A stretch of DNA of 64,000 nt from Salipiger abyssi (GTDB taxonomy: Bacteria > Pseudomonadota > Alphaproteobacteria > Rhodobacterales > Rhodobacteraceae): NCBI RefSeq assembly GCF_001975705.1, contig NZ_CP015093.1:3100001-3164000 (forward strand). Direction: 5' to 3'. Shown here piece by piece: positions 52,443-62,371 of the stretch. The notes under the pieces are model-generated. The model saw only the letters and a list, made by a program, of their open reading frames with translations, made no database searches and was not told the DNA's origin. Both the position numbers and the translations under genes were made by a program. The first letter of the stretch is position 1; the number at the start of each line of letters is the position of its first letter.

Positions 52443-52473
52443 AAAACGGCCCCGCCAGAGCTGGCAGGGCCGT
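52443..52473 (-). terminator. Intrinsic terminator after the L25 gene
   Basis: ACGGCCC/GGGCCGT and GCCAG/CTGGC form a stem with one mismatch; read on the minus strand it ends in TTTT. It lies 29 bases after the L25 stop, so pth probably depends on readthrough or its own promoter. Confidence 0.8.
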
Positions 52474-52501
52474 CCGTCTTTCGGTGAACAGGTGCGGAGG
52501 A

Positions 52502-53122
52502 TTATTCCTCGGCGGCCTCTTCTTCATCCTCTTCGGCGTCGCCGGCGCGCAGGCCGCGCGGGGCCGAGATATTGGCGATGACGAAATCGCGGTCGATGGT
52601 CGGCTTGGCGCCTTTCGGCAGTTCCACATCCGAGATGTGGATCACGTCGCCGATATCCTTGCCCGCAAGATCCACGGTGATGTGGTCGGGGATGTCGCCG
52701 GCCAGCACGTTCAGCTCGACTTCCTGACGCACGATGGTCAGCACGCCGCCCTTCTTGATGCCGGGCGCGGTGTCCGCGTTGAGGAAATCGACGTGGATGA
52801 AGAGGTTGATCCGGCTGGTGCGACGCAGGCGCATCAGGTCGAAATGCGTCGGCAGGTCCTTGACCACGTCGCGCTGCACGTCACGGCAGATCACCCGCAC
52901 GTCCTCGTGGCCATCGACCTTGAGGTTGAAGAGCGTCGACTTGAAGCGGCCTGCCTTCAGGCGCTTGAGCAGCTCGTTGAACGGAACCTGGATCGGCAGG
53001 GGCTCACCCTCGCCGCCAAAAACGATCCCCGGAACCATGCCGTCGCGGCGGGCCTGACGAGCGGCGCCCTTGCCTGTCCCCGTCCGTTCCAGGGCTACGA
53101 GATCAGGAATCTCACCAGCCAT
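52502..53122 (-). CDS. rplY: 50S ribosomal protein L25 / general stress protein CTC
   Basis: 206 residues, the long CTC form: N-terminal L25 beta-barrel binding 5S rRNA (about 5-95) and a TL5 C-terminal domain (about 100-190, [22 protein letters not shown]). It ends in an acidic tail ([10 protein letters not shown]). Start ATG has a normal context. It precedes pth. Confidence 0.95.
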   Translation of the reverse strand: MAGEIPDLVALERTGTGKGAARQARRDGMVPGIVFGGEGEPLPIQVPFNELLKRLKAGRFKSTLFNLKVDGHEDVRVICRDVQRDVVKDLPTHFDLMRLRRTSRINLFIHVDFLNADTAPGIKKGGVLTIVRQEVELNVLAGDIPDHITVDLAGKDIGDVIHISDVELPKGAKPTIDRDFVIANISAPRGLRAGDAEEDEEEAAEE

Positions 53123-53282
53123 CTTGATATCTCCATAAATAAGGGCAGGGTGCCTCCAAGGCTGTCACCCCGCGTAAGAGCCGCTCCGATAGACCGGATC
53201 GCGCAAAGTCTCAACCTTTTTTTGCCACCCGGCCGGATCAATCGCTCTGGACCCTCCCGCGCGGGCATGGCACCCGGGCGGC

Positions 53283-54431
53283 ATGGGTTTGAAACGCGAT
53301 CTCCTGGCCAGCCGCGCGCCGGCGGCGGCCTTTGCGGCGATGGGGCTGTACTGGGGCGGTTTCGCCGCGCTGGTGCCGGATCTGAAGCCGCAGGCGCGGA
53401 TGTCGGACGAGGCGTTCGGTCTCGCCATGCTGATCGCGGCGGTCGGCGCGGTGATGGCGATGTGGCTGGCGCCGCTGGCCGAGCGCCGGCTGGGCCGGCG
53501 CGCGCTGCCGGTGCTGATGCTGCTGATGATCGCGACCTTCCTGCTGCCGGGGGTCTCCTACGACTGGCTGGGCTTCACCGTCGCCATGACGCTTGCGGCA
53601 GGGGCGGTGGGCGTGCTCGATGTGGTGATGAACGCGCAGGTCTCGGCCATCGAGCAGAGCCACGGGCGCTCGCTGATGAATCTCAATCACGGGATTTATT
53701 CGCTGGTCTATGCGGCCTCGGCGGTGGGCACCGGTCTGGCGCGCGAGGCCGGTGCTGGCCCGCTCACGGTCTTCTCCTGCCTTGCGGCGATTGCCCTGGG
53801 GCTGACGGTCGTCTCCTTCCGCGCGCCGCTGCTGACGCCGGGCGACAGCCCCGATGCGGGTGGCCGCGCGCCACGCTGGGCGCTGATCCTGCCGGGCGGT
53901 GTCGTGATCCTCATCGGCTTTCTCGCCGAGCAGGCGACGGAGGGCTGGTCGGCGCTGTATCTGGAGCGCAATCTCGGCGCGGGCGCTGCCGCCGGCTCCA
54001 TCGGCCCGGCGCTGCTGGGGCTGACCATGGGGGCGGGGCGGCTCTTTGCGCAATCGCTGGCGCAGCGCTTTTCCGAACCCTCGGTGATCCGCGCCGGTGC
54101 CGCCATTGCCGCGCTCGGCGCCGCCCTTGCCGCCTTCGCACCGGCGCTCTGGCTGGCCTATGCGGGCTTTGCCATCCTGGGGCTCGGCGGTTCGGTGATC
54201 GTGCCCATGGCCTTCGCCTTCGTCGGTGCGCGCGTCGCCGCCGACCGGCGCGCCCAGGCGATCTCGCGGCTCTCGGTGATCGGCTATGCCGGCTTCTTCC
54301 TCGGCCCGCCGATGATGGGCGGGCTGTCCGGGCAGTTCGGCCTGAACGCCGCCTTCGCCGCGGTGGCGCTGATCCTCGCGCTGATCCCGCTGGCGCTGGT
54401 GCCGCTCATGCGCCGCACCCTGAGGCCCTGA
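53283..54431 (+). CDS. Major facilitator superfamily transporter
   Basis: 382 residues with about 12 predicted helices. The MFS motif between helices 2 and 3 is LAPLAERRLGRRALPVLM (about 60-77), and YWGGFAALVPDLKPQARMSD opens helix 1-2. No binding-site signature identifies the substrate. Unlinked to neighbours; divergent from the L25 gene with 160 bases between. Confidence 0.85.
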   Translation: MGLKRDLLASRAPAAAFAAMGLYWGGFAALVPDLKPQARMSDEAFGLAMLIAAVGAVMAMWLAPLAERRLGRRALPVLMLLMIATFLLPGVSYDWLGFTVAMTLAAGAVGVLDVVMNAQVSAIEQSHGRSLMNLNHGIYSLVYAASAVGTGLAREAGAGPLTVFSCLAAIALGLTVVSFRAPLLTPGDSPDAGGRAPRWALILPGGVVILIGFLAEQATEGWSALYLERNLGAGAAAGSIGPALLGLTMGAGRLFAQSLAQRFSEPSVIRAGAAIAALGAALAAFAPALWLAYAGFAILGLGGSVIVPMAFAFVGARVAADRRAQAISRLSVIGYAGFFLGPPMMGGLSGQFGLNAAFAAVALILALIPLALVPLMRRTLRP

Positions 54432-54456
54432 CCCGGCCTGCGTGTTTCCATTGGCC

Positions 54457-54507
54457 TGAAATATCCCGGGGGAGGCGCCGCGCAGGCGGCGGCGGGGCAG
54501 CGCCCCC
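54457..54507 (+). repeat. TGAAATATCCCGGGGG-type intergenic repeat
   Basis: AT core TGAAATATCCCGGGGG (54457-54472) followed by GC-rich palindromes (GGCGCCGC..., GGGGC-AGC-GCCCC at 54494-54506). Of the kind often seen between genes in this family. It lies between convergent MFS and lldD-like genes and may terminate both. Confidence 0.55.
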
Positions 54508-54524
54508 GTGCCCCTCTGGCGATA

Positions 54525-55691
54525 TCACTCTTCCCATTCGCCGGAGAATCCTTTCGGAATCATGAGGATGTCGCGATCGACCCCGGTGATATCCGTGCGC
54601 CCGCAAAGCGCCATGGAGGTGTCGAGCTCCTTGTGGATCACCCGCAGCGCCTCCGAGACGCCGGCCTCGCCCATGGCGCCCAGCCCGTAGATATAGGCGC
54701 GCCCGGCCCAGCAGCCCTTGGCGCCCATCGCCACCGCCTTGAGCACGTCCTGCCCGGAGCGGATGCCGCTGTCGAGATGCACCTCGATCCTGTCGCCCAC
54801 CGCGTCGAGGATCGGCGCCAGCGCCCGGATCGAGCTCAGCGCCCCGTCGAGCTGCCGCCCGCCATGGTTGCTGACCACGATGGCATCCGCACCCACGTTG
54901 CAGGCCTCCAGCGCGTCGCGCGGGTCCATGATGCCCTTGATGATCAGCGGGCCGTCCCACATCTTGCGGAACTGCCGGATCCGGTCCCAGTCGAGCGCCT
55001 GATCGAAGCTCTCGGCGGTCCAAGTGGTCAGGCTGGAGGCATCGGTCACGCCCTTTGCGTGACCCACGATATTGCCGAAGAAACGCCGCTTGGTTTGCAG
55101 CATCTCCAGCCCCCAGGGGATCTTGGTCATCATGTTTGCCACGGATTTCGGCGTCAGCTTGGGCGGCGCCGAGAGCCCGTTCCTGATGTCCTTGTGGCGC
55201 TGGCCGAGGAGCTGAAGATCCACCGTGATCACCGCCGCCGAGCATTTGGCATCCTTCGCGCGGTCGAAGAGCCGCTGCATGTAATCGTCGTCCTTGAGCG
55301 TATAGACCTGCATCCAGAACGGCTTGCTGGTGTGCTCCGCCACGTCCTCGATGGAACAGATCGACATGGTGGAGAGGCAGAAGGGCACGCCGAATTTTTC
55401 CGCCGCGCGGGCGGCGAGGATTTCGCCATCGGCATGCTGCATGCCGGTGAGCCCCACCGGCGCCAGCGCCAGCGGCATCGCCGCGTCCTGGCCGATCATC
55501 TGGGTTTTCGTACTGCGCTCGGTCATGTCGATGGCGACGCGCTGGCGCAGATAGATCTCGTCGAAATCCGAGACGTTCTCGCGGAAGGTCTGCTCGCTCC
55601 AGCTTCCGGATTCGCAATAATCGTAGAACATCTTCGGCACGCGCCGCCGGTAGAGGCGTTTGAGATCCTCGATTTCCGTGATCACGGGCAT
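54525..55691 (-). CDS. lldD: FMN-dependent alpha-hydroxy-acid dehydrogenase (L-lactate dehydrogenase LldD-like)
   Basis: 388 residues. FMN-binding TIM barrel: LALAPVGLTGMQHADGEILAARAAEKFGV, the substrate-binding ADAIVVSNHGGRQLDGALSS with catalytic His (about 272) and DSGIRSGQDVLKAVAMGAKG for FMN phosphate. It oxidises L-lactate or a related 2-hydroxy acid to the keto acid. ATG 55691 begins the typical PVITEIEDLKRLYRRRVPK. Flanked by unrelated genes; substrate within the family is not certain. Confidence 0.9.
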   Translation of the reverse strand: MPVITEIEDLKRLYRRRVPKMFYDYCESGSWSEQTFRENVSDFDEIYLRQRVAIDMTERSTKTQMIGQDAAMPLALAPVGLTGMQHADGEILAARAAEKFGVPFCLSTMSICSIEDVAEHTSKPFWMQVYTLKDDDYMQRLFDRAKDAKCSAAVITVDLQLLGQRHKDIRNGLSAPPKLTPKSVANMMTKIPWGLEMLQTKRRFFGNIVGHAKGVTDASSLTTWTAESFDQALDWDRIRQFRKMWDGPLIIKGIMDPRDALEACNVGADAIVVSNHGGRQLDGALSSIRALAPILDAVGDRIEVHLDSGIRSGQDVLKAVAMGAKGCWAGRAYIYGLGAMGEAGVSEALRVIHKELDTSMALCGRTDITGVDRDILMIPKGFSGEWEE

Positions 55692-55834
55692 GGCGCGGTC
55701 CTTTTCTGGATGAGCGGTCAGGTTTTGTTACCAATTGCGACGATCTCGCGCAATCGCCGTGGCTGGACATTCCCGGCCTTGCGGGCGCAACTGGCGCGGC
55801 GACACGGATTTTCAAAGCGGTTCGGAGGCAAGCG

Positions 55835-56602
55835 ATGATCCTGATGGGGTTTCTGGCCAGTCTCGGTGCGGGGCTGATGACGGCGGTGGGCGCGCTGGCG
55901 GTGCTGTTCGGACGCGAGATCTCGCGGCGCACCAATGACATGATGCTGGGGTTTGCGGCGGGGGTGATGATCTCGGCCTCGTTCTTCTCGCTGATCCTGC
56001 CGGGGATCGAGCGCGGCGAGGTCTATTACGGCTCGACCCTGGCGGCGGCGCTGGCGGCGGGGTTGGGCATCGCGCTCGGGGCGCTGGTGGTGTCGCAGAT
56101 CAACCGGTGGGTGCCGCATGAGCATTTTGTGACCGGCCCCGAGGGCGCCGATCCGGGCGCGCTGTCGAAGCTCTGGCTGTTCATCCTGGCGATTACCATC
56201 CACAATTTTCCCGAAGGCATGGCCGTGGGAATCGGCTTTGGTGGCGGCGATGTCACCAACGGCATGTCGCTGGCGACGGGGATTGGCTTGCAGAACGCGC
56301 CGGAGGGGCTGGCAGTGGCGGTGGCGCTGCGCGGGCAGGGCTACGGGCGGATTCGCAGCGTCTGGATCGCCACGCTGACCGGGCTCGTGGAGCCTGTGGG
56401 CGGGCTCATCGGCGTCGCGGGTGTGACCGTCTCGGTCTATGTGCTGCCGGTGGGGCTGAGCTTTGCCGCGGGCGCGATGCTCTATATCATCAGCCACGAG
56501 ATCATTCCCGAAACGCATCGCTACGGTCACCAGAACCGCGCCACCACCGGGCTGATTGCCGGGCTCATCCTGATGATGCTGCTCGACGTGACGCTGGGCT
56601 GA
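55835..56602 (+). CDS. ZIP-family metal transporter (ZupT/GufA-like)
   Basis: 255 residues, eight predicted helices. The binuclear metal site is clear: TIHNFPEGMAVGIGF in helix 4 (about 124) and TGIGLQNAPEGLAVAVAL in helix 5, plus ISHEIIPETHR. Imports zinc or related divalent cations. A good start ATG; divergent from the lldD-like gene and followed by a hairpin terminator. Confidence 0.92.
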   Translation: MILMGFLASLGAGLMTAVGALAVLFGREISRRTNDMMLGFAAGVMISASFFSLILPGIERGEVYYGSTLAAALAAGLGIALGALVVSQINRWVPHEHFVTGPEGADPGALSKLWLFILAITIHNFPEGMAVGIGFGGGDVTNGMSLATGIGLQNAPEGLAVAVALRGQGYGRIRSVWIATLTGLVEPVGGLIGVAGVTVSVYVLPVGLSFAAGAMLYIISHEIIPETHRYGHQNRATTGLIAGLILMMLLDVTLG

Positions 56603-56668
56603 GGCGAGGAGAGGCCGCAAGGGCTCGACGAGCTGCGGCGCTCCTCCGCCCTTGCGGGCGTCCTCGCC
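56603..56668 (+). terminator. Large hairpin after the ZIP gene
   Basis: Arms 56603-56624 and 56648-56668 (about 21 bases, minor bulge) around a 23-base loop, beginning directly at the ZIP stop; followed by GTTTCCTTT. Confidence 0.7.
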
Positions 56669-56725
56669 GTTTCCTTTGCGGCGGCGCTCTGTTATATGCC
56701 CGACCCGTAACAAAGGAGTCGGGCC

Positions 56726-57670
56726 ATGGCCTATAAGGTGTTCATCGACGGCGAAGCCGGAACCACGGGATTGCAGATCCGCGAGCGTCTCGACGCGCGC
56801 GCGGATATCGCGCTGGTAAAGGTCGCCCCGGAACGCCGAAAGGATCCGGGTGCGCGCTCCGAGGCGCTGGCCGAGGCCGATGTCGCCATTCTCTGCCTGC
56901 CCGACGACGCGGCGCGCGAGACGGTGGCGCTGGCCGAGCCGCATGGCACGCGGATCATCGATGCCTCCACCGCCCATCGCGTGGCCGAGGGCTGGGTTTT
57001 CGGCTTTGCCGAGATGGCCAAGGGTCAGCGCGAGGCGATTGCGTCGGCGCGGCATGTCTCGAACCCCGGCTGCTGGTCGACCTGCGCCATCGCGCTGATC
57101 CGGCCGCTGGTCGAGGCGGGGCTGATCGCCCCCGGCGCGGCGCCGGCGATTTCCGGCGTCTCGGGCTATACCGGCGGCGGCAAGTCGATGATCGCCGAGT
57201 TCGAGAGCGGCGAGATGCAGGGCGGCTTTCTCTACGGCGTGAGCCAGGCGCATAAGCACCTGCCCGAGATCGCCAAACACGGGCTGCTGGACGCGGCGCC
57301 GGTCTTTGTGCCGTCGGTCGGGGATTACGCCCAGGGCATGGCGGTGGCGGTGCAGTTGCCGGGGCTGGGCGCCGAGGGCTTTACGGCGGCGGAGGCGGCG
57401 CTGCGCGCGGCTTATGCCGGCGAGCGCTTCGTCTCGGTGGTGGACCCGTCGGTGCACGAGCCGCGGGTGATGCCGCAGCGGCTCAACGGCACCAACCGGC
57501 TGGAGCTGTCGGTTCATGGCAATGCGCAGACCGGCGCGGTGGTGCTGGTGGCGGTGCTCGACAATCTCGGCAAGGGCGCCTCGGGCGCGGCGGTGCAAAA
57601 CCTCAATATCATGCTGGGCGTCGATGAGGGCGCCGGGCTCGAGGGCGGTGCCGCGGCGGCGGCCGAATAG
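56726..57670 (+). CDS. argC: N-acetyl-gamma-glutamyl-phosphate reductase (type 2)
   Basis: 314 residues. Third step of arginine biosynthesis: NADPH reduction of N-acetylglutamyl phosphate. NADP-binding start [18 protein letters not shown] (about 5-22), catalytic Cys in [14 protein letters not shown] (about 116), and the substrate-binding [12 protein letters not shown]. Length fits the short type-2 enzymes of alphaproteobacteria. A GGAGT Shine-Dalgarno precedes the ATG. Convergent with trpA across a strong terminator. Confidence 0.95.
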   Translation: MAYKVFIDGEAGTTGLQIRERLDARADIALVKVAPERRKDPGARSEALAEADVAILCLPDDAARETVALAEPHGTRIIDASTAHRVAEGWVFGFAEMAKGQREAIASARHVSNPGCWSTCAIALIRPLVEAGLIAPGAAPAISGVSGYTGGGKSMIAEFESGEMQGGFLYGVSQAHKHLPEIAKHGLLDAAPVFVPSVGDYAQGMAVAVQLPGLGAEGFTAAEAALRAAYAGERFVSVVDPSVHEPRVMPQRLNGTNRLELSVHGNAQTGAVVLVAVLDNLGKGASGAAVQNLNIMLGVDEGAGLEGGAAAAAE

Positions 57671-57694
57671 GCACGCAGACGTCGCGAGACAAAC

Positions 57695-57729
57695 AAACGG
57701 CGCGCCCGGTCGGACCGGCGCGCCGTTTT
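57695..57729. terminator. Strong bidirectional terminator between argC and trpA
   Basis: AAACGGCGCGCC (57695-57706) and GGCGCGCCGTTT (57717-57728) pair perfectly, with T runs on the plus strand. A second perfect palindrome (57753-57771) follows. Confidence 0.88.
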
Positions 57730-57731
57730 GC

Positions 57732-57751
57732 GTATTTGCAAAGAGAAGAAG
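57732..57751 (+). repeat. Interspersed repeat GTATTTGCAAAGAGAAGAAG
   Basis: Reference copy of the family; exact inverted match at 45986-46005. It lies between two hairpins. Confidence 0.65.
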
Positions 57752-57778
57752 ACAGGGGCGCGGCGCCCCTGCCGGATG

Positions 57779-58570
57779 TCAGGCGCGATGGGCGCCGTCG
57801 GCCAGGGATTTCACGAAGGCCAGCACCTCGGAGGCGGGTTTGCCCTCGGCCTGCGCCGCGACGATGGCCGAGCCCACGACGCAGCCATCGGCGACGCTTG
57901 CGATGCTCTCGGCGCTTTCCGGCGTGCGGATGCCGAAGCCCACAATCACCGGCAGATCGGTCTTCTCCTTGATCCGCGCGACCTCGGGGCCGACATCGGC
58001 GGCCTCGGCGGCGGCGGCGCCGGTGATGCCGGTGATCGAGACGTAATAGACGAAGCCGGAGGTGTTTTGCAGCACCTTGGGCAGGCGCTTGTCGTCGGTG
58101 GTGGGGGTGGCGAGGCGGATGAAATTCATCCCCGCCGCCTGCGCCGGGATGCAGAGCTCGTCATCCTCCTCGGGCGGCAGGTCGACCACGATCAGCCCGT
58201 CGATGCCGGCGGCTTTCGCATCGGCGAGGAAGGTCTCGACGCCGCGATTGTAGATCGGGTTGTAATAGCCCATCAGCACGATCGGCGTCGTGTCATCACC
58301 CTCGCGGAAGGCGCGCACCATCTCCAGCGTGCGGTCCAGCGTCTGGCCCGCCTCGAGCGCGCGCTGCCCGGCGAGCTGGATCGTCGGGCCGTCGGCCATC
58401 GGATCGGTGAAGGGCTGGCCGAGCTCGATCACATCGACCCCGGCGGCGGGCAGACCTTTGACCAGCTCCAGCGAGTTGTCGTAGTCGGGATCGCCCGCCA
58501 TGACATAGGCGACAAAGGCCTTCTTCCCTTCGGCTTTCAGCGTGGCGAATTTGGCGTCGATGCGAGTCAT
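57779..58570 (-). CDS. trpA: Tryptophan synthase alpha subunit
   Basis: 263 residues. Cleaves indole-3-glycerol phosphate to indole. Catalytic Glu and Asp are visible in [19 protein letters not shown] (Glu about 50, Asp about 61), with the loop [16 protein letters not shown] 58570 is the only start giving normal length; upstream extension is low-complexity. trpB and trpF are not adjacent within the window, so trpA stands alone here. Confidence 0.96.
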   Translation of the reverse strand: MTRIDAKFATLKAEGKKAFVAYVMAGDPDYDNSLELVKGLPAAGVDVIELGQPFTDPMADGPTIQLAGQRALEAGQTLDRTLEMVRAFREGDDTTPIVLMGYYNPIYNRGVETFLADAKAAGIDGLIVVDLPPEEDDELCIPAQAAGMNFIRLATPTTDDKRLPKVLQNTSGFVYYVSITGITGAAAAEAADVGPEVARIKEKTDLPVIVGFGIRTPESAESIASVADGCVVGSAIVAAQAEGKPASEVLAFVKSLADGAHRA

Positions 58571-58785
58571 CTCTGTCCTTCCCTGACAATCGCAGCCGGT
58601 CTGCCGGAACGGAGGGGGAAAATCAATGCTTCGCGCGCGTCGCGCGGCCCGGAGCGCGCAGGCGGTGGCGCGGAAGCGGTCACCGGGCCGCAACGCGGCG
58701 GCGCTGAGGCGCGATTTCTTGACACCCGTCAAGGCGCTGCGGTCTGCTCTTTGATAGGCTGGTTCAGGATCAGCCAGGAAAGGAC

Positions 58786-59745
58786 GTGCATGACCGAAAC
58801 GCCGACGCCCCCCGCAGAGACCGAGACCGCCGCCAACGTTTCCACGCCCAACGGGCCGCCGGCGCGCCGCGCGCGCGCCGGCATGCGCCGACGCCCGACG
58901 AGATCCGCCGCGCCTTCGAGACCGGGGAGTACCCCTACGACACCAAGCTGTCGCGCCGCAGCTACGAGCGGCAGAAGGCGCAGCTTCAGGCGGAGCTGCT
59001 GAAGGCGCAGCTCTGGATTCAGGAGACCGGGCAGAAATTCGTGCTGCTCTTCGAGGGGCGCGACGCCGCCGGCAAGGGCGGCACCATCAAGCGTTTTACC
59101 GAGCATCTCAACCCGCGCCATGCCCGCGTGGTGGCCCTGAACAAGCCCAGCGACGTGGAAAAGGGGCAGTGGTATTTCCAGCGCTATATCGAGCATCTGC
59201 CGACGGCGGGGGAGATCGTGCTCTATGACCGGTCGTGGTACAATCGCGCCGGGGTCGAGCGGGTCATGGGGTTTTGCGAGCCCAACGATTACCTGGAATT
59301 CATGCGCCAGACGCCCGATCTCGAACGGATGTTCGTGCGCTCGGGGGTTCGGCTCTACAAATACTGGTTCTCGGTTACCCAGGACGAGCAGAAGCGCCGC
59401 TTCAAGAGTCGCGAGACCGATCCGCTGAAACAGTGGAAGCTGTCGCCCATCGACAAGGCCAGCCTTGACCGCTGGGACGATTACACCGAGGCCAAGGAGG
59501 CGATGTTCTTTTATACCGACACCGCCGATGCGCCCTGGGTGGTGGTGAAATCCAACGACAAGAAGCGCGCGCGGCTCGATTGCATGCGGCATTTCCTGTC
59601 GACGCTGGACTACCCCGGCAAGGACCGCAAGATCGCCACGCCGCCCGATCCGCTGATCGTCGGCGGGGCCGGCCATGTGATCCACCGCTCCGACCATATC
59701 CTCGGCACCGCGCTGCATCCGAGCGCGCGGCACGTCTCGGGCTGA
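58786..59745 (+). CDS. ppk2: Polyphosphate kinase 2 (PPK2), N-terminus uncertain
   Basis: 319 residues from GTG 58786. Transfers phosphate between polyphosphate and nucleoside diphosphate/monophosphate. Walker [21 protein letters not shown], Walker [19 protein letters not shown] and lid residues [16 protein letters not shown] mark class I PPK2. The frame is intact from [20 protein letters not shown] on. However, ATG 58790 in another frame has the better spacing to AGGAAAGGA (58776) and reads [17 protein letters not shown] before merging if one base is restored near 58880. So the first 30 residues may be frameshifted. Confidence 0.9.
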   Translation: MHDRNADAPRRDRDRRQRFHAQRAAGAPRARRHAPTPDEIRRAFETGEYPYDTKLSRRSYERQKAQLQAELLKAQLWIQETGQKFVLLFEGRDAAGKGGTIKRFTEHLNPRHARVVALNKPSDVEKGQWYFQRYIEHLPTAGEIVLYDRSWYNRAGVERVMGFCEPNDYLEFMRQTPDLERMFVRSGVRLYKYWFSVTQDEQKRRFKSRETDPLKQWKLSPIDKASLDRWDDYTEAKEAMFFYTDTADAPWVVVKSNDKKRARLDCMRHFLSTLDYPGKDRKIATPPDPLIVGGAGHVIHRSDHILGTALHPSARHVSG

Positions 59746-59766
59746 TCGCGCGGCCCGGCGGGCGGC

Positions 59767-60408
59767 TCAGAGATGCTCGCTCAGCCAGTCCTGGAGCGGT
59801 GCAAGCCGCCCGAAGGCGTCAACAAGCCCGGTGGCGGGATCCGGGGCCAGCGTGTCGAAGAGATCGTCGAGCCAGATCACGCAGCCCGTCCGGCGCAGCA
59901 ACGCGGCTTGCGGGTGATCCTCCGGGAAGGGAGGCGGCACCTGCTCGCGCTCCGGCGGGTCGAGCCGCCCGTCGATGCGCTCCAGACGCGCGGCGAGCTC
60001 GGCGCCGGCGGGGCCGGTCACGGCGGCGCGCCAGCGCGCGGTCTGTTCGGCATCAAAGCCCATTATCCCGGCGCCGGCAGTGGCGTAGTCCGGCGACAGG
60101 CCGAAATACCAGCCGCGCCCGTCCGGCGCCGACCAGGCGGCGTGAAGATGGGGATGAAACGGCGTCTTGTCCTCGGAGAAGCGGACGTCGCGGTGTGGCC
60201 GGAACAGTTTGCTGCGCACCGGCATGCCGGCGGTCTGCTCCAGGGCGGGGGTGACGGCGTTCAGCAGGCGTTCCGCCGGGCGCCTCACCTCTGCATCGTA
60301 GCGTGCCTTTTGGGTGCGGAACCAGCCACGGTCATTGTTTTGCGCCAGATCGTGCAGGAAATCCCGGGCACGGTGCGCGAAATCGCTCAGGTCACTCCGC
60401 GCGCTCAT
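59767..60408 (-). CDS. DUF2461/TIGR02453 family protein
   Basis: 213 residues. Family signatures are FLHDLAQNNDRGWFRTQKARYD, LFRPHRDVRFSEDKTPFHPHL and GRGWYFGLSPDYATAGAGIM. Members occur widely; the biochemical function is unknown. Predicted cytoplasmic. Convergent with ppk2 and divergent from the DUF1007 gene. Confidence 0.88.
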   Translation of the reverse strand: MSARSDLSDFAHRARDFLHDLAQNNDRGWFRTQKARYDAEVRRPAERLLNAVTPALEQTAGMPVRSKLFRPHRDVRFSEDKTPFHPHLHAAWSAPDGRGWYFGLSPDYATAGAGIMGFDAEQTARWRAAVTGPAGAELAARLERIDGRLDPPEREQVPPPFPEDHPQAALLRRTGCVIWLDDLFDTLAPDPATGLVDAFGRLAPLQDWLSEHL

Positions 60409-60519
60409 CGCACCTCTCCACTACGACTCGTATAAACACCCGATGACGGTAGCACGATCCCGCCAAGCTTGTCCGGGCGCATTCTTGTAAAGCGCTGCGC
60501 GGGCGGCTAGGTCCGTCCT

Positions 60520-61155
60520 ATGATCCGCTGGCTTGCCTGCTTTCTTATCCTCTTGCCCGCCGCGCAAGCGCAGGCGCATCCGCATGTTTTTGTCGATACC
60601 GCCCTGCGGGTCGAGATCGACGAGGCGGGCCGGGCGACGGGGATCGAGGTGAGCTGGTCCTATGACGATTTCTTCACGCTGCTGATCTTCGAGGATATGG
60701 GGCTCGACCCCGATGGCGACGCGGAGCTGACCGAGGCGGAGCTGGCGGCGCTTCAGGGCTTCGATCTGGACAATTGGCCCGAGGATTTCGAAGGCGATCT
60801 CTATGTCTATGCGGGCGAGGAAAAGCTGGCGCTGGGCACGCCGGAGCCGCGCGGCGTGCGGGTCGAGAACGGGCGGATCGTCTCGGCGCATTACCGCCCG
60901 CTGCCCGAGCCGCCCGCCGCCGACGGGCTGCGGATCCTGCAATACGATCCCACTTACTACGTGGCCTATGAGGTGACGCGCGGCGTGGAGCTGCCCGCGC
61001 CCTGCCGGGCCGAGGTGACAAAGCCCGATCTCGATGCCGCCGCCGAGGCGATGAAACAGGAGCTTGCGACAGTGCCCGAGGATGCGTTCGAGGTGATGGA
61101 GGTGGGCGATCTCTATGCCGACCGGGTGACGATCTCATGCGATCCCTCCTCCTGA
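60520..61155 (+). CDS. DUF1007 exported protein, partner of RcnA-like exporter
   Basis: 211 residues. Signal peptide [13 protein letters not shown], mature start [15 protein letters not shown] with a His-rich N-terminus that could bind metal. DUF1007 proteins are regularly encoded with nickel/cobalt exporters; here the next gene overlaps by 19 bases. Probably a periplasmic metal-handling accessory. An EF-hand-like stretch [17 protein letters not shown] is visible. Confidence 0.88.
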   Translation: MIRWLACFLILLPAAQAQAHPHVFVDTALRVEIDEAGRATGIEVSWSYDDFFTLLIFEDMGLDPDGDAELTEAELAALQGFDLDNWPEDFEGDLYVYAGEEKLALGTPEPRGVRVENGRIVSAHYRPLPEPPAADGLRILQYDPTYYVAYEVTRGVELPAPCRAEVTKPDLDAAAEAMKQELATVPEDAFEVMEVGDLYADRVTISCDPSS

Positions 61156-62039
61156 TCGCGGCGGCGGTGGTCGTCGCGCTGGCGGTCTGGCTCTGGGGCT
61201 TCGGCGGGGCCGGCTGGCTCGCGCGGGTCGCGGCGGAGGGCCAGCGCGAGGCGCAGGTCGCCATGGCGGGCGGGCTGAGGGCGCTGCGCGCCGGCGAGGG
61301 CGGGGCGCTCTGGGGGCTGCTGGGCCTCTGCTTTGCCTACGGGTTCTTTCACGCGGCGGGGCCGGGACATGGCAAGCTGCTGATCGGCGGCTATGGCGTC
61401 GGGCGCCGCGTGCCGCTCCTGCGCCTCTCGGCACTGGCGCTGGTGTCGAGCCTGGCGCAGGCCGCGGCGGCGGTGGCGCTGGTCTATGCCGGGGTCTGGG
61501 CGCTGGGCTGGGGCCGCGCGCAGATGACCGATGCCGCCGAGGACTGGTTCGCGCCGGCGAGCTATGCGGCCATCGGGCTCATTGGTCTGTGGCTGCTGCT
61601 GCGCGGGCTGCGGCGGCTCTGGGCCGGCGCGGGGCAGGCTCACCATGAGCATACTCACGCGCATGGCGAGGTCTGCGCGAGCTGCGGCCATGCGCATGGG
61701 CCGAGTCTGGAGCAGGCGGAACAGGTGCACTCGCTGCGCGATGCGCTGCTGCTGATCGGGGCGATTGCCATCCGGCCCTGCACCGGCGCGCTGTTCCTGC
61801 TGATCCTGACCTGGCGCATGGGGATCGACTATGCGGGCATTCTGGGTGCCTTTGCCATGGGGCTGGGGACGGCCTCGGTCACCGTGGCGGTGGCGCTGGC
61901 CTCGGTCACCCTGCGCGAAGGCGCGCTGTCGCGGCTTGCGGCGGGGGCCGGTGCGCCGCGCGTGATGGGGGGGATCGAGGCGCTGGCCGGCGCGGTGATC
62001 GCGGTTCTGGCGATGCAGTTCGTGTTGCGGGCGATCTGA
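61137..62039 (+). CDS. Nickel/cobalt exporter, RcnA/NicO family
   Basis: 300 residues, six or so helices. Family motifs: [21 protein letters not shown] (about 64-84) and [14 protein letters not shown] (about 211-224). The central loop is His- and Cys-rich ([20 protein letters not shown]) and is a likely metal sensor or trap. It overlaps the DUF1007 gene by 19 bases, indicating coupled expression. Confidence 0.9.
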   Translation: MRSLLLIAAAVVVALAVWLWGFGGAGWLARVAAEGQREAQVAMAGGLRALRAGEGGALWGLLGLCFAYGFFHAAGPGHGKLLIGGYGVGRRVPLLRLSALALVSSLAQAAAAVALVYAGVWALGWGRAQMTDAAEDWFAPASYAAIGLIGLWLLLRGLRRLWAGAGQAHHEHTHAHGEVCASCGHAHGPSLEQAEQVHSLRDALLLIGAIAIRPCTGALFLLILTWRMGIDYAGILGAFAMGLGTASVTVAVALASVTLREGALSRLAAGAGAPRVMGGIEALAGAVIAVLAMQFVLRAI

Positions 62040-62371
62040 AAGACCTGCGTTTTTCCGCGCGTTTAAGTGTCCGCGCCTTTCACACACTGCAAAACGATGT
62101 GTTGCCGGCACGCCTTTGGCGTGACGGGCTGCCGCTTTGGTGACGCAGGCGCAGAGCTGCGAAGCCCTTCGGATTTGGCAGCGACAAAAGAAGGGAGCCA
62201 GAGGGGGCGATGGCAGCCCACGGGCCGCCGCCGGGTCCGGCTTGCGTCGCGCTGGAGACAAAGTCCGCTCTCGGCAGGACACCGCCGCCCAAAGCCCACA
62301 TTCAGGGACGCAACGGCACCCTGCGCGCCCGCCCCTTGCCGCAGCCTGTTGCGATCTCTAAAGCCGCTAAC
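62040..62371. other. 332-base gap without a supported gene
   Basis: Both strands have open frames here (for example 62063-62401 minus) but no ribosome-binding site, family signature or natural protein character. The segment probably holds the promoter of the MATE gene downstream. No hairpin stands out. Confidence 0.5.
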
